NCBI GenBank assembly: GCA_963773035.1
Contig: CAVYZX010000004.1
Coordinates: 124,001 to 188,000 of the forward strand
DNA: 64,000 nt
Direction: 5' to 3'
Source: CAVRXZ01 sp963773035
GTDB taxonomy: Bacteria > Acidobacteriota > Vicinamibacteria > Vicinamibacterales > CAVVIG01
The notes under the pieces were generated by a model. That model searched no databases, had not been told where the DNA came from, and saw nothing but the letters and a program-made list of their open reading frames with translations. Position 1 is the first letter of the stretch. Each line of letters begins with the position of its first letter. Below are positions 25,077 through 32,862 of the stretch, one piece after another. The position numbers and the translations under genes were made by a program.

Positions 25077-25532
25077 CTACTGCCTCAAAGGCACCGGCAT
25101 ACCAGAGTAATGCACGTGAACCAGCGCCCACCGGCCGTCCACCTTCCGATACACCTGGGACTCTCGACCGTCGGTCTTCACCTCTGCCCCATCGCTGCGC
25201 TGCTTGGCGTCGAAATGCCAGTAGAATTCGGCCCACGCTCCATCGCCATATGCGTGAATGGCGACATCGCGCACCGTCAGCTTGCGCTCGGAAAACGCAG
25301 TCCCGAAGAACTCGTAGACCCCTTTCACTTCCTCCCAGCCGTGCGAGTGGACGGCGGGATTGATGAACGAAACCTCCGGTGAAGTCAACCACACTTGCGA
25401 GGCGAGCCCCACATCCGCTGCATCGAGTGCCGCAGCGTATTTCGCGATCTGCGCGCGAATGGCGTCGGCCGCGTTTTCGCGCGGCGCGCTGCAGGCAGCA
25501 GCGAGCAGAAACGCGAGGAGCGGAAGGCGCAT
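25077..25532 (-). CDS. SnoaL/NTF2-like lipoprotein
   Basis: The 151-residue protein has a short signal ending in LLAAAC, a plausible lipobox that would anchor it by Cys14. The rest is an NTF2-like cone (ADAIRAQIAKYAAALDAADV, EVSFINPAVHSHGWEEVKG, REGSQVYRKVDGRWALVHVH-like strands). Members bind small hydrophobic ligands or have isomerase or hydrolase roles; none can be assigned here. It is the last gene of an AraC-VOC-SnoaL run, seven bases after the VOC gene. Confidence 0.82.
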   Translation of the reverse strand: MRLPLLAFLLAAACSAPRENAADAIRAQIAKYAAALDAADVGLASQVWLTSPEVSFINPAVHSHGWEEVKGVYEFFGTAFSERKLTVRDVAIHAYGDGAWAEFYWHFDAKQRSDGAEVKTDGRESQVYRKVDGRWALVHVHYSGMPVPLRQ

Positions 25533-25539
25533 GCAGGCG

Positions 25540-25956
25540 CTACTGGGGTTTCTCACAATGGATCTCCCAGGGTATGCCGAATTGATCGGTAAGGATGCCG
25601 TACCGCAAAGCCCAGAACGTTTCCTGGAGCGGCATGTGTACGGTCCCGTTTTCCGCCAGCGCCTGAAATACGCGTTCCACGTCCGCCTGATCGCCGGCCT
25701 CGAGCAACACAGCGAATCCCCTCGGCGGTTCGTAGGTGTTCGGAAGAGCATCGGCTCCCAAGAGGGCCGTACCGCCGATCGCGAGCCTGGCATACAGTAT
25801 CTTCCCGCCCCATTCCGCCGGCGCGCTTTTCGCCAGAGGCGAATCACCCCAGGTGAGTTTGAAAAGGATGCTGCCGCCCAGGCAGCGTTCGTAGAACTCG
25901 AACGCGGCCTCGCACCTTCCATCAAAGCTGAGACTGATATAAGGTTCCAACCTCAT
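25540..25956 (-). CDS. VOC family protein (PhnB/glyoxalase-like)
   Basis: From the ATG preceded by AAAGGAG the protein is 138 residues. It has the PhnB-like VOC pattern LEPYISLSFDGRCEAAFEFY, GGSILFKLTWGDSPLA, VLLEAGDQADVERVFQALAE, and the terminal YGILTDQFGIPWEIH typical of the 3-demethylubiquinone methyltransferase-like/PhnB group. Members are often uncharacterised or act in resistance and C-C chemistry with a metal. It lies 22 bases downstream of an AraC regulator that probably controls it. Confidence 0.88.
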   Translation of the reverse strand: MRLEPYISLSFDGRCEAAFEFYERCLGGSILFKLTWGDSPLAKSAPAEWGGKILYARLAIGGTALLGADALPNTYEPPRGFAVLLEAGDQADVERVFQALAENGTVHMPLQETFWALRYGILTDQFGIPWEIHCEKPQ

Positions 25957-25978
25957 CACGAGCTCCTTTCGCGAACCA

Positions 25979-26827
25979 TCATTCGCCGGTCCGCGGCTCG
26001 GCGTATTGGAAAAATGGAAGCTCGTTGATGATCCAGGTCCGGGGCGTGCAGCCCGCCAGAGAGTTCCATTCAAGCGTCATATGCGCCTGATCATGGAAGC
26101 CACATGCGGCCGCGACGTATGCCAGGCTATGCCGCTGGCTCTTGATCAGTCGCAAAGCGCGCTCGAAGCGGAAGATCCGCGCCAGCGTCTTTGGCGTCAC
26201 GCCGAGTTCGGCGTGGAACCGCTCCCGGAAGTGCTGCCGGCTCCACCCTATCTCGTCCGCGAGCTGGCGCACCGAGACGCGTCCGTGCGTTTGCGCAAGC
26301 CTGCTCCACGCCCAGGCCAGCTCCGGTGGTGAAGGAACAGGACGCAGCGCCTTCAGGAATACCTGATCCAGAATGGCGAAGCGCTGCTGCCAAGTTGGAG
26401 ACGCCATTAGACGCTCCACGAGGCGTGCCGCAGCCTGGCCCCAGATGTCCGAAAGATCCACGATGCGGTGAGAAAGATCGGCGCTCGTCACACCCAAAAC
26501 GGCACGAGCGCCAGGCGCCGTCAGGTGGATGAACAGACCGTCTCGCCGGTCCTCGTATTTCACAATCGTGGGGCCAACCTGGAGGCCGCTTACATAGGCC
26601 GTGAAGGCAGCCGGAGGCTGATCGGCGCATGGTAATCGAACGAGATCGATCGGCCTGGCGAGACTGATGGCGAGCAGAACATGATGCGACGGGAGGCCCG
26701 AATGAGTGTATGAAGCAAACCCGCGAGCGCGGAAACCAACGTAGTGCGACACATAATCGCGCAAAGCCGGCGCAGGCGCGCACACCGCGAAGTTCGGGTT
26801 ACTTTCTACTTTCCACTTACTTTCCAC
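25979..26827 (-). CDS. AraC family transcriptional regulator
   Basis: The 282-residue protein has an N-terminal ligand domain of about 160 residues with the DUF6597-like LRDYVSHYVGFRARGF start. A C-terminal double HTH follows: HGRVSVRQLADEIGWSRQHF, then PKTLARIFRFERALRLIK and SLAYVAAACGFHDQAHMTLE. The regulated targets are likely the VOC and SnoaL genes downstream. The assigned GTG start lies within an 11-base simple repeat (26800-26870), and the first dozen residues are encoded by it. An internal GTG (VCAPAP) could be the true start. Confidence 0.85.
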   Translation of the reverse strand: MESKWKVESNPNFAVCAPAPALRDYVSHYVGFRARGFASYTHSGLPSHHVLLAISLARPIDLVRLPCADQPPAAFTAYVSGLQVGPTIVKYEDRRDGLFIHLTAPGARAVLGVTSADLSHRIVDLSDIWGQAAARLVERLMASPTWQQRFAILDQVFLKALRPVPSPPELAWAWSRLAQTHGRVSVRQLADEIGWSRQHFRERFHAELGVTPKTLARIFRFERALRLIKSQRHSLAYVAAACGFHDQAHMTLEWNSLAGCTPRTWIINELPFFQYAEPRTGE

Positions 26828-26870
26828 TTACTTTCCACTTTCCACTTTCTACTTTTTACTTCTGATTTCG
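26800..26870. repeat. TTTCCACTTAC-type simple repeat at a gene junction
   Basis: Several imperfect copies of an 11-base unit TTTCCACTTAC and shortened TTTCCAC/TTTCTAC forms span the end of the dehydrogenase gene (its TAG stop at 26849) and the start of the AraC gene (GTG at 26827). The unit length is not a multiple of three, so copy changes would move the AraC reading frame. Confidence 0.8.
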
Positions 26871-27748
26871 ACTCCCGCCCATTCCTCCACAACCTTGGCA
26901 ATGCACGTGAAGTCAGAGGCGGGCCCGAATCGGGCGTTCGTCACGGCCAGCATCTGGCGAACGGCGGAGCCCACGACCATGGGCACGCCGAGCGCTTCCG
27001 CTTCGTCAACGCACAACTTGACGTCTTTGTATGACAGCGCCGTCGCGAACCCGAAATCGAACGTCCCCGGCAGGATCGAACGTGGAAACTTGTCCTGTGT
27101 GGCGCTGTTGCGCCCACTTCCGGCGTTGATGATGTCGAGCAAGACGTTCGGATCGAGGCCGGCTTTCACGCCCATTGCCAACGCTTCGGAAGAAACCACC
27201 AAAGCGGCGGCTGCCAGGAGGTTGTTCGCAAGCTTCGCCGTCTGCGCCAGGCCCGGCTTCTCGCCGGTGTAGAAGAGACGCCCGAGGTTCTTGAGGATCG
27301 GCTCGACTTGCGCAAGCGTGGGTTTCGGACACGACACCATGACAGCGAGTGTGCCGGCCTTTGCACCGGCCACTCCTCCGCTGACCGGCGAGTCGACCAG
27401 CGTGATGCCGCGCTCAGCCACGCCCTGGCCCACTGCGCTAGCAACTCCGGGGCCTGTCGTCGAGAGATCAACGAGGGTCTTGACCTTCGATCCCTGCACC
27501 ACCCCTTGGTCCCCAAGAGCCACCTTCTGGACGATCGCCGGTGTCGGAAGGCTCATCAGCACGATCTGTGCTATCGACGCGACTTCGGCGGGCGATCCAA
27601 CCACCTCGACTCCACGCGCCGCGAGCGGCTTCACGACATCCGGATTGGTGTCGAAAACACAAAGCGAATAGCCGGCGTCCAGCAGCCGGGACGACATGGG
27701 ACCGCCCATGCGGCCAACACCGATGAAACCAACGAGCTGATTGTCCAT
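26849..27748 (-). CDS. NAD(P)-dependent 3-hydroxyisobutyrate dehydrogenase-like oxidoreductase
   Basis: The ATG at 27748 gives 299 residues beginning MDNQLVGFIGVGRMGGPMSS, a Rossmann NADP-binding start. Family features are LVDLSTTGPG, the substrate motif DSPVSGGVAGAKAGTLAVMV, the catalytic lysine in KLANNLLAAA, and KDVKLCVDEAEALGVPM near the end. This is the beta-hydroxyacid dehydrogenase family (3-hydroxyisobutyrate, tartronate semialdehyde or 6-phosphogluconate-like substrates). In-frame codons upstream run through a REP copy and encode a spurious extension; the 27748 start avoids this. Confidence 0.9.
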   Translation of the reverse strand: MDNQLVGFIGVGRMGGPMSSRLLDAGYSLCVFDTNPDVVKPLAARGVEVVGSPAEVASIAQIVLMSLPTPAIVQKVALGDQGVVQGSKVKTLVDLSTTGPGVASAVGQGVAERGITLVDSPVSGGVAGAKAGTLAVMVSCPKPTLAQVEPILKNLGRLFYTGEKPGLAQTAKLANNLLAAAALVVSSEALAMGVKAGLDPNVLLDIINAGSGRNSATQDKFPRSILPGTFDFGFATALSYKDVKLCVDEAEALGVPMVVGSAVRQMLAVTNARFGPASDFTCIAKVVEEWAGVEIRSKK

Positions 27749-27790
27749 CGATTGAGCCCTCTCGACACTCGAGCCTGAACCGGCGGCCCT

Positions 27791-27870
27791 CTTCCGCCTA
27801 AAGGCGGAAGCCACACGAGAAAAATTCACAGCCTCAAGGCACCTGTGTGGCTTCCGGCTTCAGCCGGAAG
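27791..27870. repeat. REP pair, copy in tail-to-tail order
   Basis: The CTTCCGCC-TAAA-GGCGGAAG-CCACAC unit (27791-27816) precedes a GTGTGG-CTTCCGGC-TTCA-GCCGGAAG unit (27845-27870), the opposite relative arrangement to the 70-base pairs elsewhere. It lies between the divergent dehydrogenase and paralogue 2 genes. Confidence 0.9.
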
Positions 27871-27944
27871 TGCAGCGCCCCAGCGCTGTCGCTCGCAAGC
27901 ACCGCGCATTATGTACCAAGCGGTCCTGGGTCGCCGTGCTGTCC

Positions 27945-27950
27945 TATAAT
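27945..27950 (+). promoter_or_regulatory. Candidate -10 TATAAT for leaderless transcript
   Basis: A consensus TATAAT ends six bases before the ATG at 27957, so transcription starting at the usual distance would begin at or within the start codon. There is no ribosome site in the gap. No strong -35 hexamer is visible. Leaderless expression is an inference. Confidence 0.4.
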
Positions 27951-27956
27951 CCGAGC

Positions 27957-28991
27957 ATGCGCAGCCGGAGGAGCGGCGGGGTCTGTGGACTCGTCATCGG
28001 TGTAATCGTGGCCACGTTTCTGGCTTCCGGCGCCAATGCTCAGCCTTCATCGCCAACCCGGAAGAGCCAGGCTCCTACAAAGCCCTACACGCCGGCTCGA
28101 ACCCCATGGGGCGATCCAGACATTTCCGGAGTCTTTACGAACAACGACGAGAGCCTGATTCCGTTCGAGCGGCCGGCGCAATTCGAAGGACGACGGCTCG
28201 ACGACATCAGCGACAATGAGTTGGCCGACCTCAGGAACGAGCGCAGCGACGAGCGTGTCGAAGCCGATCGGCAGCGGTGGGAGTTGAGGAGCCCGCTGCA
28301 CTGGTTCGAGAATCACTTCCCGAAGAACAGCCGGGCGTGGCTCGTTTCCGATCCGCCCGACGGCAAGGTTCTCCCCCAAACCGACGAAGCCCGGCAACGA
28401 GCTGCCGCTCGGGGCGCGGCAAGGGGAGGCCGCGGACCGGCCGACTCGTACGAAGATCGCAGTCTGTACGATCGATGCATTACGCGCGGCCTGCCCGGGT
28501 CCATGATGCCGGCGATTTATGGCAACGCCTACCAGATTCATCAAGGTCCAGGCTACGTCGCGATTCACTATGAAATGGTCAACGAGACGCGCGTGATCCC
28601 GCTCGATGGACGCCCGCACGTCGGCGCCAACATTCACATGTATCTCGGTGACGCGCGCGGCCGCTGGGATGGCCGCACGCTGGTGGTCGAGACCACGAAC
28701 TTCACCGACAAGACGCCGTACCGTGGTTCCAGTGAGTACCTTCGGATGGTCGAGCGATTCACACCAATGTCACCCGACGTCGTGGAGTGGTCGGTGACGT
28801 TCGACGATCCGCATACCTGGACTCGGCCGTGGACGTTCGCGATGAGCTTGACGAAGAAGGACGACAGCCAACGGCCGTACGAGTACGCGTGTCACGAGGG
28901 AAATCTCGGCCTCGACGCGATTCTGCGCGCCGGGCGGGCGGACGACAAGGCCGGAGAGGCCGCACCGTCACCGACGACGAACCGAGACTGA
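27957..28991 (+). CDS. Exported acidobacterial family protein (paralogue 2)
   Basis: The 344-residue product has a signal peptide ending near SGANAQ and the same signatures as the gene at 18929: TPWGDPDISGVFTNNDES, PFERPAQFEGRRL, YDRCITRGLPGSMMPAIYGN, GPGYVAIHYEMVNETRVIPL, GRWDGRTLVVETTNFTD, RMVERFTPMSPD and YEYACHEGNLGLD. The conserved cysteines (DRC, YAC) could form a disulfide in the periplasm. The function is not known. It is followed 31 bases later by a cytochrome c gene, while paralogue 1 is followed by a transporter. Confidence 0.86.
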   Translation: MRSRRSGGVCGLVIGVIVATFLASGANAQPSSPTRKSQAPTKPYTPARTPWGDPDISGVFTNNDESLIPFERPAQFEGRRLDDISDNELADLRNERSDERVEADRQRWELRSPLHWFENHFPKNSRAWLVSDPPDGKVLPQTDEARQRAAARGAARGGRGPADSYEDRSLYDRCITRGLPGSMMPAIYGNAYQIHQGPGYVAIHYEMVNETRVIPLDGRPHVGANIHMYLGDARGRWDGRTLVVETTNFTDKTPYRGSSEYLRMVERFTPMSPDVVEWSVTFDDPHTWTRPWTFAMSLTKKDDSQRPYEYACHEGNLGLDAILRAGRADDKAGEAAPSPTTNRD

Positions 28992-29022
28992 CATCGAGTA
29001 AAGTAGTCGAGGGACACCAATC

Positions 29023-29475
29023 ATGTTTGCACTGAGACACATCGCTTCAGTCATCGCAGTGGCGGCACTCGGCCTTTCGACCGGCTACGCCCTTTCGGCA
29101 GCCGAGCCAAAATCGCAGGACGCCCCCAAGCCGGCGACCCCCGCTGACGGTATCTACAATCAGGCGCAGGCTCAGCGCGGACAGGCGACTTACACGCAGG
29201 CATGCAGTGCGTGCCACCTGGCCGATCTGAGCGGAAGCGACCAAGCACCGTCACTGGCCGGCGGCGACTTCCTCGATAGGTGGGATGGTCAAAGCATTGG
29301 CGACCTCGTCGATCGCATTCGCACGTCCATGCCGGCGGACAACGTCGGCAGCCTCAACACGCAGAGCGCGACCGACATCGTTGCCTACGTGCTGCAGGCG
29401 AACAAGTTTCCGACGGGACAGGACGAACTGAAGGCCGATCGGACGTTTTTGAAGACGATTACCTTCAAGAAATAG
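29023..29475 (+). CDS. Exported c-type cytochrome
   Basis: This 150-residue protein has a signal peptide (to about residue 27), a heme-attachment motif CSACH at 61-65, and a probable axial methionine in IRTSMPADNVG. The class I fold is supported by the flanking AQAQRGQATYTQA and SATDIVAYVLQANKFP segments. It should carry electrons in the periplasm. It probably shares a transcript with the upstream paralogue 2. Similar monoheme cytochromes often accompany PQQ- or molybdenum-dependent periplasmic dehydrogenases, both of which occur elsewhere in the window. Confidence 0.92.
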   Translation: MFALRHIASVIAVAALGLSTGYALSAAEPKSQDAPKPATPADGIYNQAQAQRGQATYTQACSACHLADLSGSDQAPSLAGGDFLDRWDGQSIGDLVDRIRTSMPADNVGSLNTQSATDIVAYVLQANKFPTGQDELKADRTFLKTITFKK

Positions 29476-29492
29476 CACGGGGCGGTCAACCG

Positions 29493-30791
29493 TTAGTCCT
29501 GCTTCACGAAGAATTTCAACGACCAGGACAGCCCGGCCGCCAGAAGTAGGAATCCCGCCATCGCCGCCAGTCCGGCGAGAAATGATCCCGTTCGCTCGGT
29601 CAGCCAACCCATCACGGTCGGTCCAACAAAGCCGCCCATCGTTCCGATCGAGTTGATGAAGGCGAGACCACCAGCGGCGGCGATTCCCGTCAGGAACCGC
29701 GGCGGAATCGTCCAGAACAGCCCGCGAGCCGCATTAATCCCGCTCAGCGCCACCGTCAGCCACACGATCGACATCCAGAACCCGCTCGAAAGGATGGCGC
29801 CGAGGAATCCCACAGCCGCGAGCAGGCACGAAAGAGTGAGATTCACGACCCTGCCGCCACGCCGGTCTACATGTGTCGCCCACCCGATCATGGCGATGGA
29901 TGCAACGAGATAGCAGGCGCTTGACACGAATCCGATTTCGATGTCCGACAGCCGTCCTTCTTTGAGAATCTGAGGCAGGAAGAGGCCAACCCCATATGAG
30001 CCGACCAGAAATCCAAACTGTACCCCTGCCAGAACGATCACGCGCGGGTCCTTCAGGGCCGTCAGGAAGTGGCGGACTTCCCTCTCCCGCCGCTCGCTCG
30101 ACAAGCGGGCGCGCACCGCCTGCTGCTCTTCTTCGGTGAGCCACGGCGTCCCCTCGGGTCGATCGGCGAGAACCCAGAGCGCGGCAACTCCGAGGACGGT
30201 CACCGGCAGGCCCTCGAGCAGAAACAGCCACTTCCAACCCGCCAAACCGCCAATGCCGTCCAGCGCCAACAACAACCCCGAGACAGGCCCGCCGACGACG
30301 GACGACACCGGGATCGCGACCATGAACCACGCAATCGCGCGCGTGCGGTACTCGGTGGGAAACCAGGTGCCCAGATAGAAGGCGACGCCGGGGAAGAACC
30401 CCGCCTCTGCGACGCCAAGAAGAAAGCGGAGGAAGTAGAGACTCAGTGGTCCCGTCACGAAGATCGTGGCGGCCGAAACCAGGCCCCAGGAGATCATGAT
30501 CCGCGACAGCCAGACACGCGCGCCGACTCGATACAGCGCCATGTTGCTGGGAACCTCGAACAAGCAGTAGCCCAGGAACAAGATGCCCCCGGCATTGCCG
30601 AACTGCTGGGTCGTCAGTCCGATCTCCCGGTTCATCGTCAGCGCCGCAAACCCCACGTTGTTGCGATCGAGGTAGTTGAGCACGTAGGCCACGATCAAAA
30701 ACGGCATCAGTCGCCAGGTGATCTTGGCGAAGGCCCGCCGCTCGACATCTGGCGCGGCGTCCTTCTGGTTCAGCTCTCGCGTTTCGTACAT
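29493..30791 (-). CDS. MFS transporter, anion:cation symporter (ACS) family
   Basis: The 432-residue protein has 12 membrane helices and the ACS hallmarks RLMPFLIVAYVLNYLDRNNV in helix 1, NAGGILFLGYCLFEVPSN in helix 2, and GVAEAGFFPGVAFYLGTWFP in helix 4. ACS proteins take up organic anions such as hexuronates, phthalate, glucarate or tartrate with protons. It is a single gene convergent with the cytochrome. The substrate is unknown. Confidence 0.92.
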   Translation of the reverse strand: MYETRELNQKDAAPDVERRAFAKITWRLMPFLIVAYVLNYLDRNNVGFAALTMNREIGLTTQQFGNAGGILFLGYCLFEVPSNMALYRVGARVWLSRIMISWGLVSAATIFVTGPLSLYFLRFLLGVAEAGFFPGVAFYLGTWFPTEYRTRAIAWFMVAIPVSSVVGGPVSGLLLALDGIGGLAGWKWLFLLEGLPVTVLGVAALWVLADRPEGTPWLTEEEQQAVRARLSSERREREVRHFLTALKDPRVIVLAGVQFGFLVGSYGVGLFLPQILKEGRLSDIEIGFVSSACYLVASIAMIGWATHVDRRGGRVVNLTLSCLLAAVGFLGAILSSGFWMSIVWLTVALSGINAARGLFWTIPPRFLTGIAAAGGLAFINSIGTMGGFVGPTVMGWLTERTGSFLAGLAAMAGFLLLAAGLSWSLKFFVKQD

Positions 30792-30912
30792 GGCGTTCAG
30801 TCGCGCGAGTGTAACACTCGCAACCGCCGGCTCCTTGGACTAACTCGATGTCTTGGCCTCTTCGATGCGACACGGTAGGATGAGGACTCCGCCACACAAT
30901 GGCTTTCAGAAT

Positions 30913-31497
30913 ATGGACGACCAAGAGATCAGTCGCGCCCCAGCGGTCTTGAGCGTCATCCACGCTGATACCGAGTGCATCGGTTTCACGCTGGCGTCTG
31001 AACCGAAGACCGGTGCCCTTCTTCGGGCTCTTGCGGCGTCGAAACCGAGTGGCGACTTTCTCGAGTTGGGTACCGGCACGGGCGTAGGGACCGCGTGGCT
31101 CCTGGACGGCATGGACGCACGCTCTCATCTCACGTCAGTCGACAGCGATTCGAAGGTGCAAGACGTCGCCCGTCGTCATCTCGGACACGACGCTCGCGTG
31201 TCGTTTCACCTCGGCGACGGTGGCGTGTTTCTCGACCAATCGGGCGGTCGCCAGTTCGATCTGATTTATGCAGACGCCTGGCCGGGCAAGTTCACCCATT
31301 TGGAACAGACGTTGGCCCTCCTCAAAGAAGGAGGGATTTATTTCATCGATGATCTACTGCCGCAGCCGGCATGGCCGGATGGGCACGCCGCAAGGATTCC
31401 GCCACTGATTGCGCAGCTCGAGGCTCAAAAGGGATTCATCGCCACAAAGCTCGCCTGGGCTTCAGGGCTGATGATCCTCGTCCGGACGTCTCTCTAA
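30913..31497 (+). CDS. Class I SAM-dependent methyltransferase
   Basis: The product from ATG 30913 is 194 residues. Motif I reads SGDFLELGTGTGVGTAWLLD, the acidic loop after beta-2 is TSVDSDSKVQ, and motif IV is FDLIYADAWPGKF, followed by GGIYFIDDLLPQ. The layout resembles O-methyltransferases of the catechol type. It ends exactly where the HAD gene begins. The acceptor substrate cannot be named. The ribosome site is weak. Confidence 0.82.
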   Translation: MDDQEISRAPAVLSVIHADTECIGFTLASEPKTGALLRALAASKPSGDFLELGTGTGVGTAWLLDGMDARSHLTSVDSDSKVQDVARRHLGHDARVSFHLGDGGVFLDQSGGRQFDLIYADAWPGKFTHLEQTLALLKEGGIYFIDDLLPQPAWPDGHAARIPPLIAQLEAQKGFIATKLAWASGLMILVRTSL

Positions 31498-32142
31498 ATG
31501 CTTGTTTCTTCAACTAAGGCAATCTTCTGGGACAACGACGGCGTGCTGGTCAACACCGAGCACATTTACTTTGAAGCGACGCAGCGCATTCTCGCCACGA
31601 TCGGCATTCCGCTGACGCCGGACCAATACTTGGAAATGTTCCTCGTCCACGGAAAAGGAGCCTGGCACCTTGCGGCAGAAAAGGGATTCAGTGCCGGCGA
31701 AATCGAGGCGCTGAGGAACCAACGCAACACGCTCTATGGCCAATTGCTGGCTGAAGCGCCCCTCGTCATCGACGGCGTAGATCGAGTTCTGGAGTCCCTC
31801 CATGGCCGTTACGTGATGGGCGTCGTCACGAGCTCCAGGAAAGATCATTTCGACGTCATCCATCGAAACACCGGTCTTCTCAAATACTTCGATTTCGTTC
31901 TGACTGGAGAGGACTACAAGCAGGTCAAGCCCGACCCCGAGCCGTATCTGAAGGCAGTTGAAAAGAGTGGATACGGGCCGGAAGCGTGCCTTGCTGTCGA
32001 AGACTCTCTACGGGGCCTGACTGCGGCCAAGGCGGCCGGGATCAAGTGCATCGTGGTGCCCACACCTCTTACCCGCGCGAGCAATTTCGACGCGGCGGAC
32101 CGAGTCTTGGAGAGTATCGACGAGATCCTGAGATTCTTGTAG
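31498..32142 (+). CDS. HAD-superfamily hydrolase, phosphoglycolate/beta-phosphoglucomutase-like
   Basis: The ATG directly follows the methyltransferase stop, so the two genes are translationally linked. The 214-residue protein has HAD motif I FWDNDGVLVNTE, motif II VVTSSRK, the motif III lysine in YKQVKPDPEPYL and motif IV VEDSLRGLTAAKAAGI, with a helical type C1 cap between motifs I and II. Activity is expected on a small phosphomonoester. The stop codon abuts the first base of the REP array. Confidence 0.9.
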   Translation: MLVSSTKAIFWDNDGVLVNTEHIYFEATQRILATIGIPLTPDQYLEMFLVHGKGAWHLAAEKGFSAGEIEALRNQRNTLYGQLLAEAPLVIDGVDRVLESLHGRYVMGVVTSSRKDHFDVIHRNTGLLKYFDFVLTGEDYKQVKPDPEPYLKAVEKSGYGPEACLAVEDSLRGLTAAKAAGIKCIVVPTPLTRASNFDAADRVLESIDEILRFL

Positions 32143-32314
32143 GTGGCTTCCGGCTTTAGCCGGAAGATAGGTGCCTTCCGGCTTTAGTTGGAAGATAGGT
32201 GGCTTCCGGCTTCAGCCGGAAGATTGGGTGGCTTCCGGCTTCAGCCGGAAGATTGGGTGGCTTCCGGCTTCAGCCGGAAGATTGGGTGGCTTCCGGCTTC
32301 AGCCGGAAGATTGG
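32143..32314. repeat. REP tandem array, six units of 28-29 bp
   Basis: Units start at 32143, 32171, 32199, 32228, 32257 and 32286. The last four are identical (GTGGCTTCCGGCTTCAGCCG, then GAAGATTGG); the first two have TTTA loops and one (32171) has two mismatches that break its stem. All six point the same way and directly precede the RAYT gene. Loops and spacers are too short for CRISPR. Confidence 0.95.
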
Positions 32315-32343
32315 CTGGCCTCCATCGTGCACACCTCATCTGT

Positions 32344-32832
32344 GTGCACGCCTACCCCAAACACCTCGATGCGTTCGACTATCTCGGACCCCATCGCTAC
32401 TTCCTGACATTTTGCACCTACGAGCGGCAACCCCTTTTTCACATCGCCGCCCACGTCGCGCTGGTCGAATCGCATTTCCTGCAATCGGCAAGAACAATGG
32501 GCTTCGCAGATCTTGCCCACTGCTTCATGCCAGACCATCTGCACACCGCCGTCGAAGGGCGCCACGAGAACGCGGACCTCAAAGCATTTGTCGCCCGAAT
32601 GAAGCAGTGCACTGCGTTCTACTTCAAGAAGGCGTTCGGCAGGCAGCTATGGCAGCGCTATGGTTACGAGCATGTCATTCGTCACGACGAACCAACGCGG
32701 GCCATCATTCGCTACATCCTCGAGAACCCAATCAGAGCCGGGCTCGTGCGAACGGTAGCAGACTATCGCTTCATCGGGTCGAGCGAGTACACGGTCGAGC
32801 AATTGATTGAATGTTGTCGCTCTTCCGGCTAA
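32344..32832 (+). CDS. REP-associated tyrosine transposase (RAYT, Y1/IS200-like)
   Basis: A GTG at 32344 gives 162 residues beginning HAYPKHLDAFDYLGPHRYFL, the usual N-terminus of this subfamily. The HUH motif is HLH at 65-67 (FMPDHLHTAVEG). The nucleophile tyrosine is Y106 or Y108 in LWQRYGYEHVIRHD, and the family ending ARYILENPIRAGLV-like (IIRYILENPIRAGLV) is present. RAYTs cut and rejoin single-stranded REP hairpins. This one is flanked by six REP units upstream and one unit that contains its TAA stop downstream, an intact REPtron-like arrangement. The frame stays open upstream through the array, but that stretch encodes only repeat-derived residues. Confidence 0.92.
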   Translation: MHAYPKHLDAFDYLGPHRYFLTFCTYERQPLFHIAAHVALVESHFLQSARTMGFADLAHCFMPDHLHTAVEGRHENADLKAFVARMKQCTAFYFKKAFGRQLWQRYGYEHVIRHDEPTRAIIRYILENPIRAGLVRTVADYRFIGSSEYTVEQLIECCRSSG

Positions 32833-32841
32833 AGCCGGAAG
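32822..32841. repeat. REP unit overlapping the RAYT stop codon
   Basis: CTTCCGGC-TAAA-GCCGGAAG is a perfect hairpin whose loop provides the TAA that ends the transposase gene. Confidence 0.93.
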
Positions 32842-32862
32842 CTACATCGGTCGGTCATCGAT

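Noticed and set aside
27749..27829. N-terminal extension of the hydroxyisobutyrate dehydrogenase-like protein
   Set aside because: The added residues are a translated REP and the Rossmann fold begins immediately after the ATG at 27748.
32143..32314. Possible CRISPR array (six regular repeats of 28-29 bases)
   Set aside because: There are no unique spacers: units abut with at most a few bases between hairpins, and no cas gene is near. The palindromic core and the adjacent Y1 transposase identify REPs.
32188..32343. N-terminal extension of the RAYT through the REP array
   Set aside because: The residues are pure translations of the repeat (WLPASAGRLGGFRLQPEDW type) and other members of the subfamily start at the PKHLDxFDY segment, so GTG 32344 is preferred.
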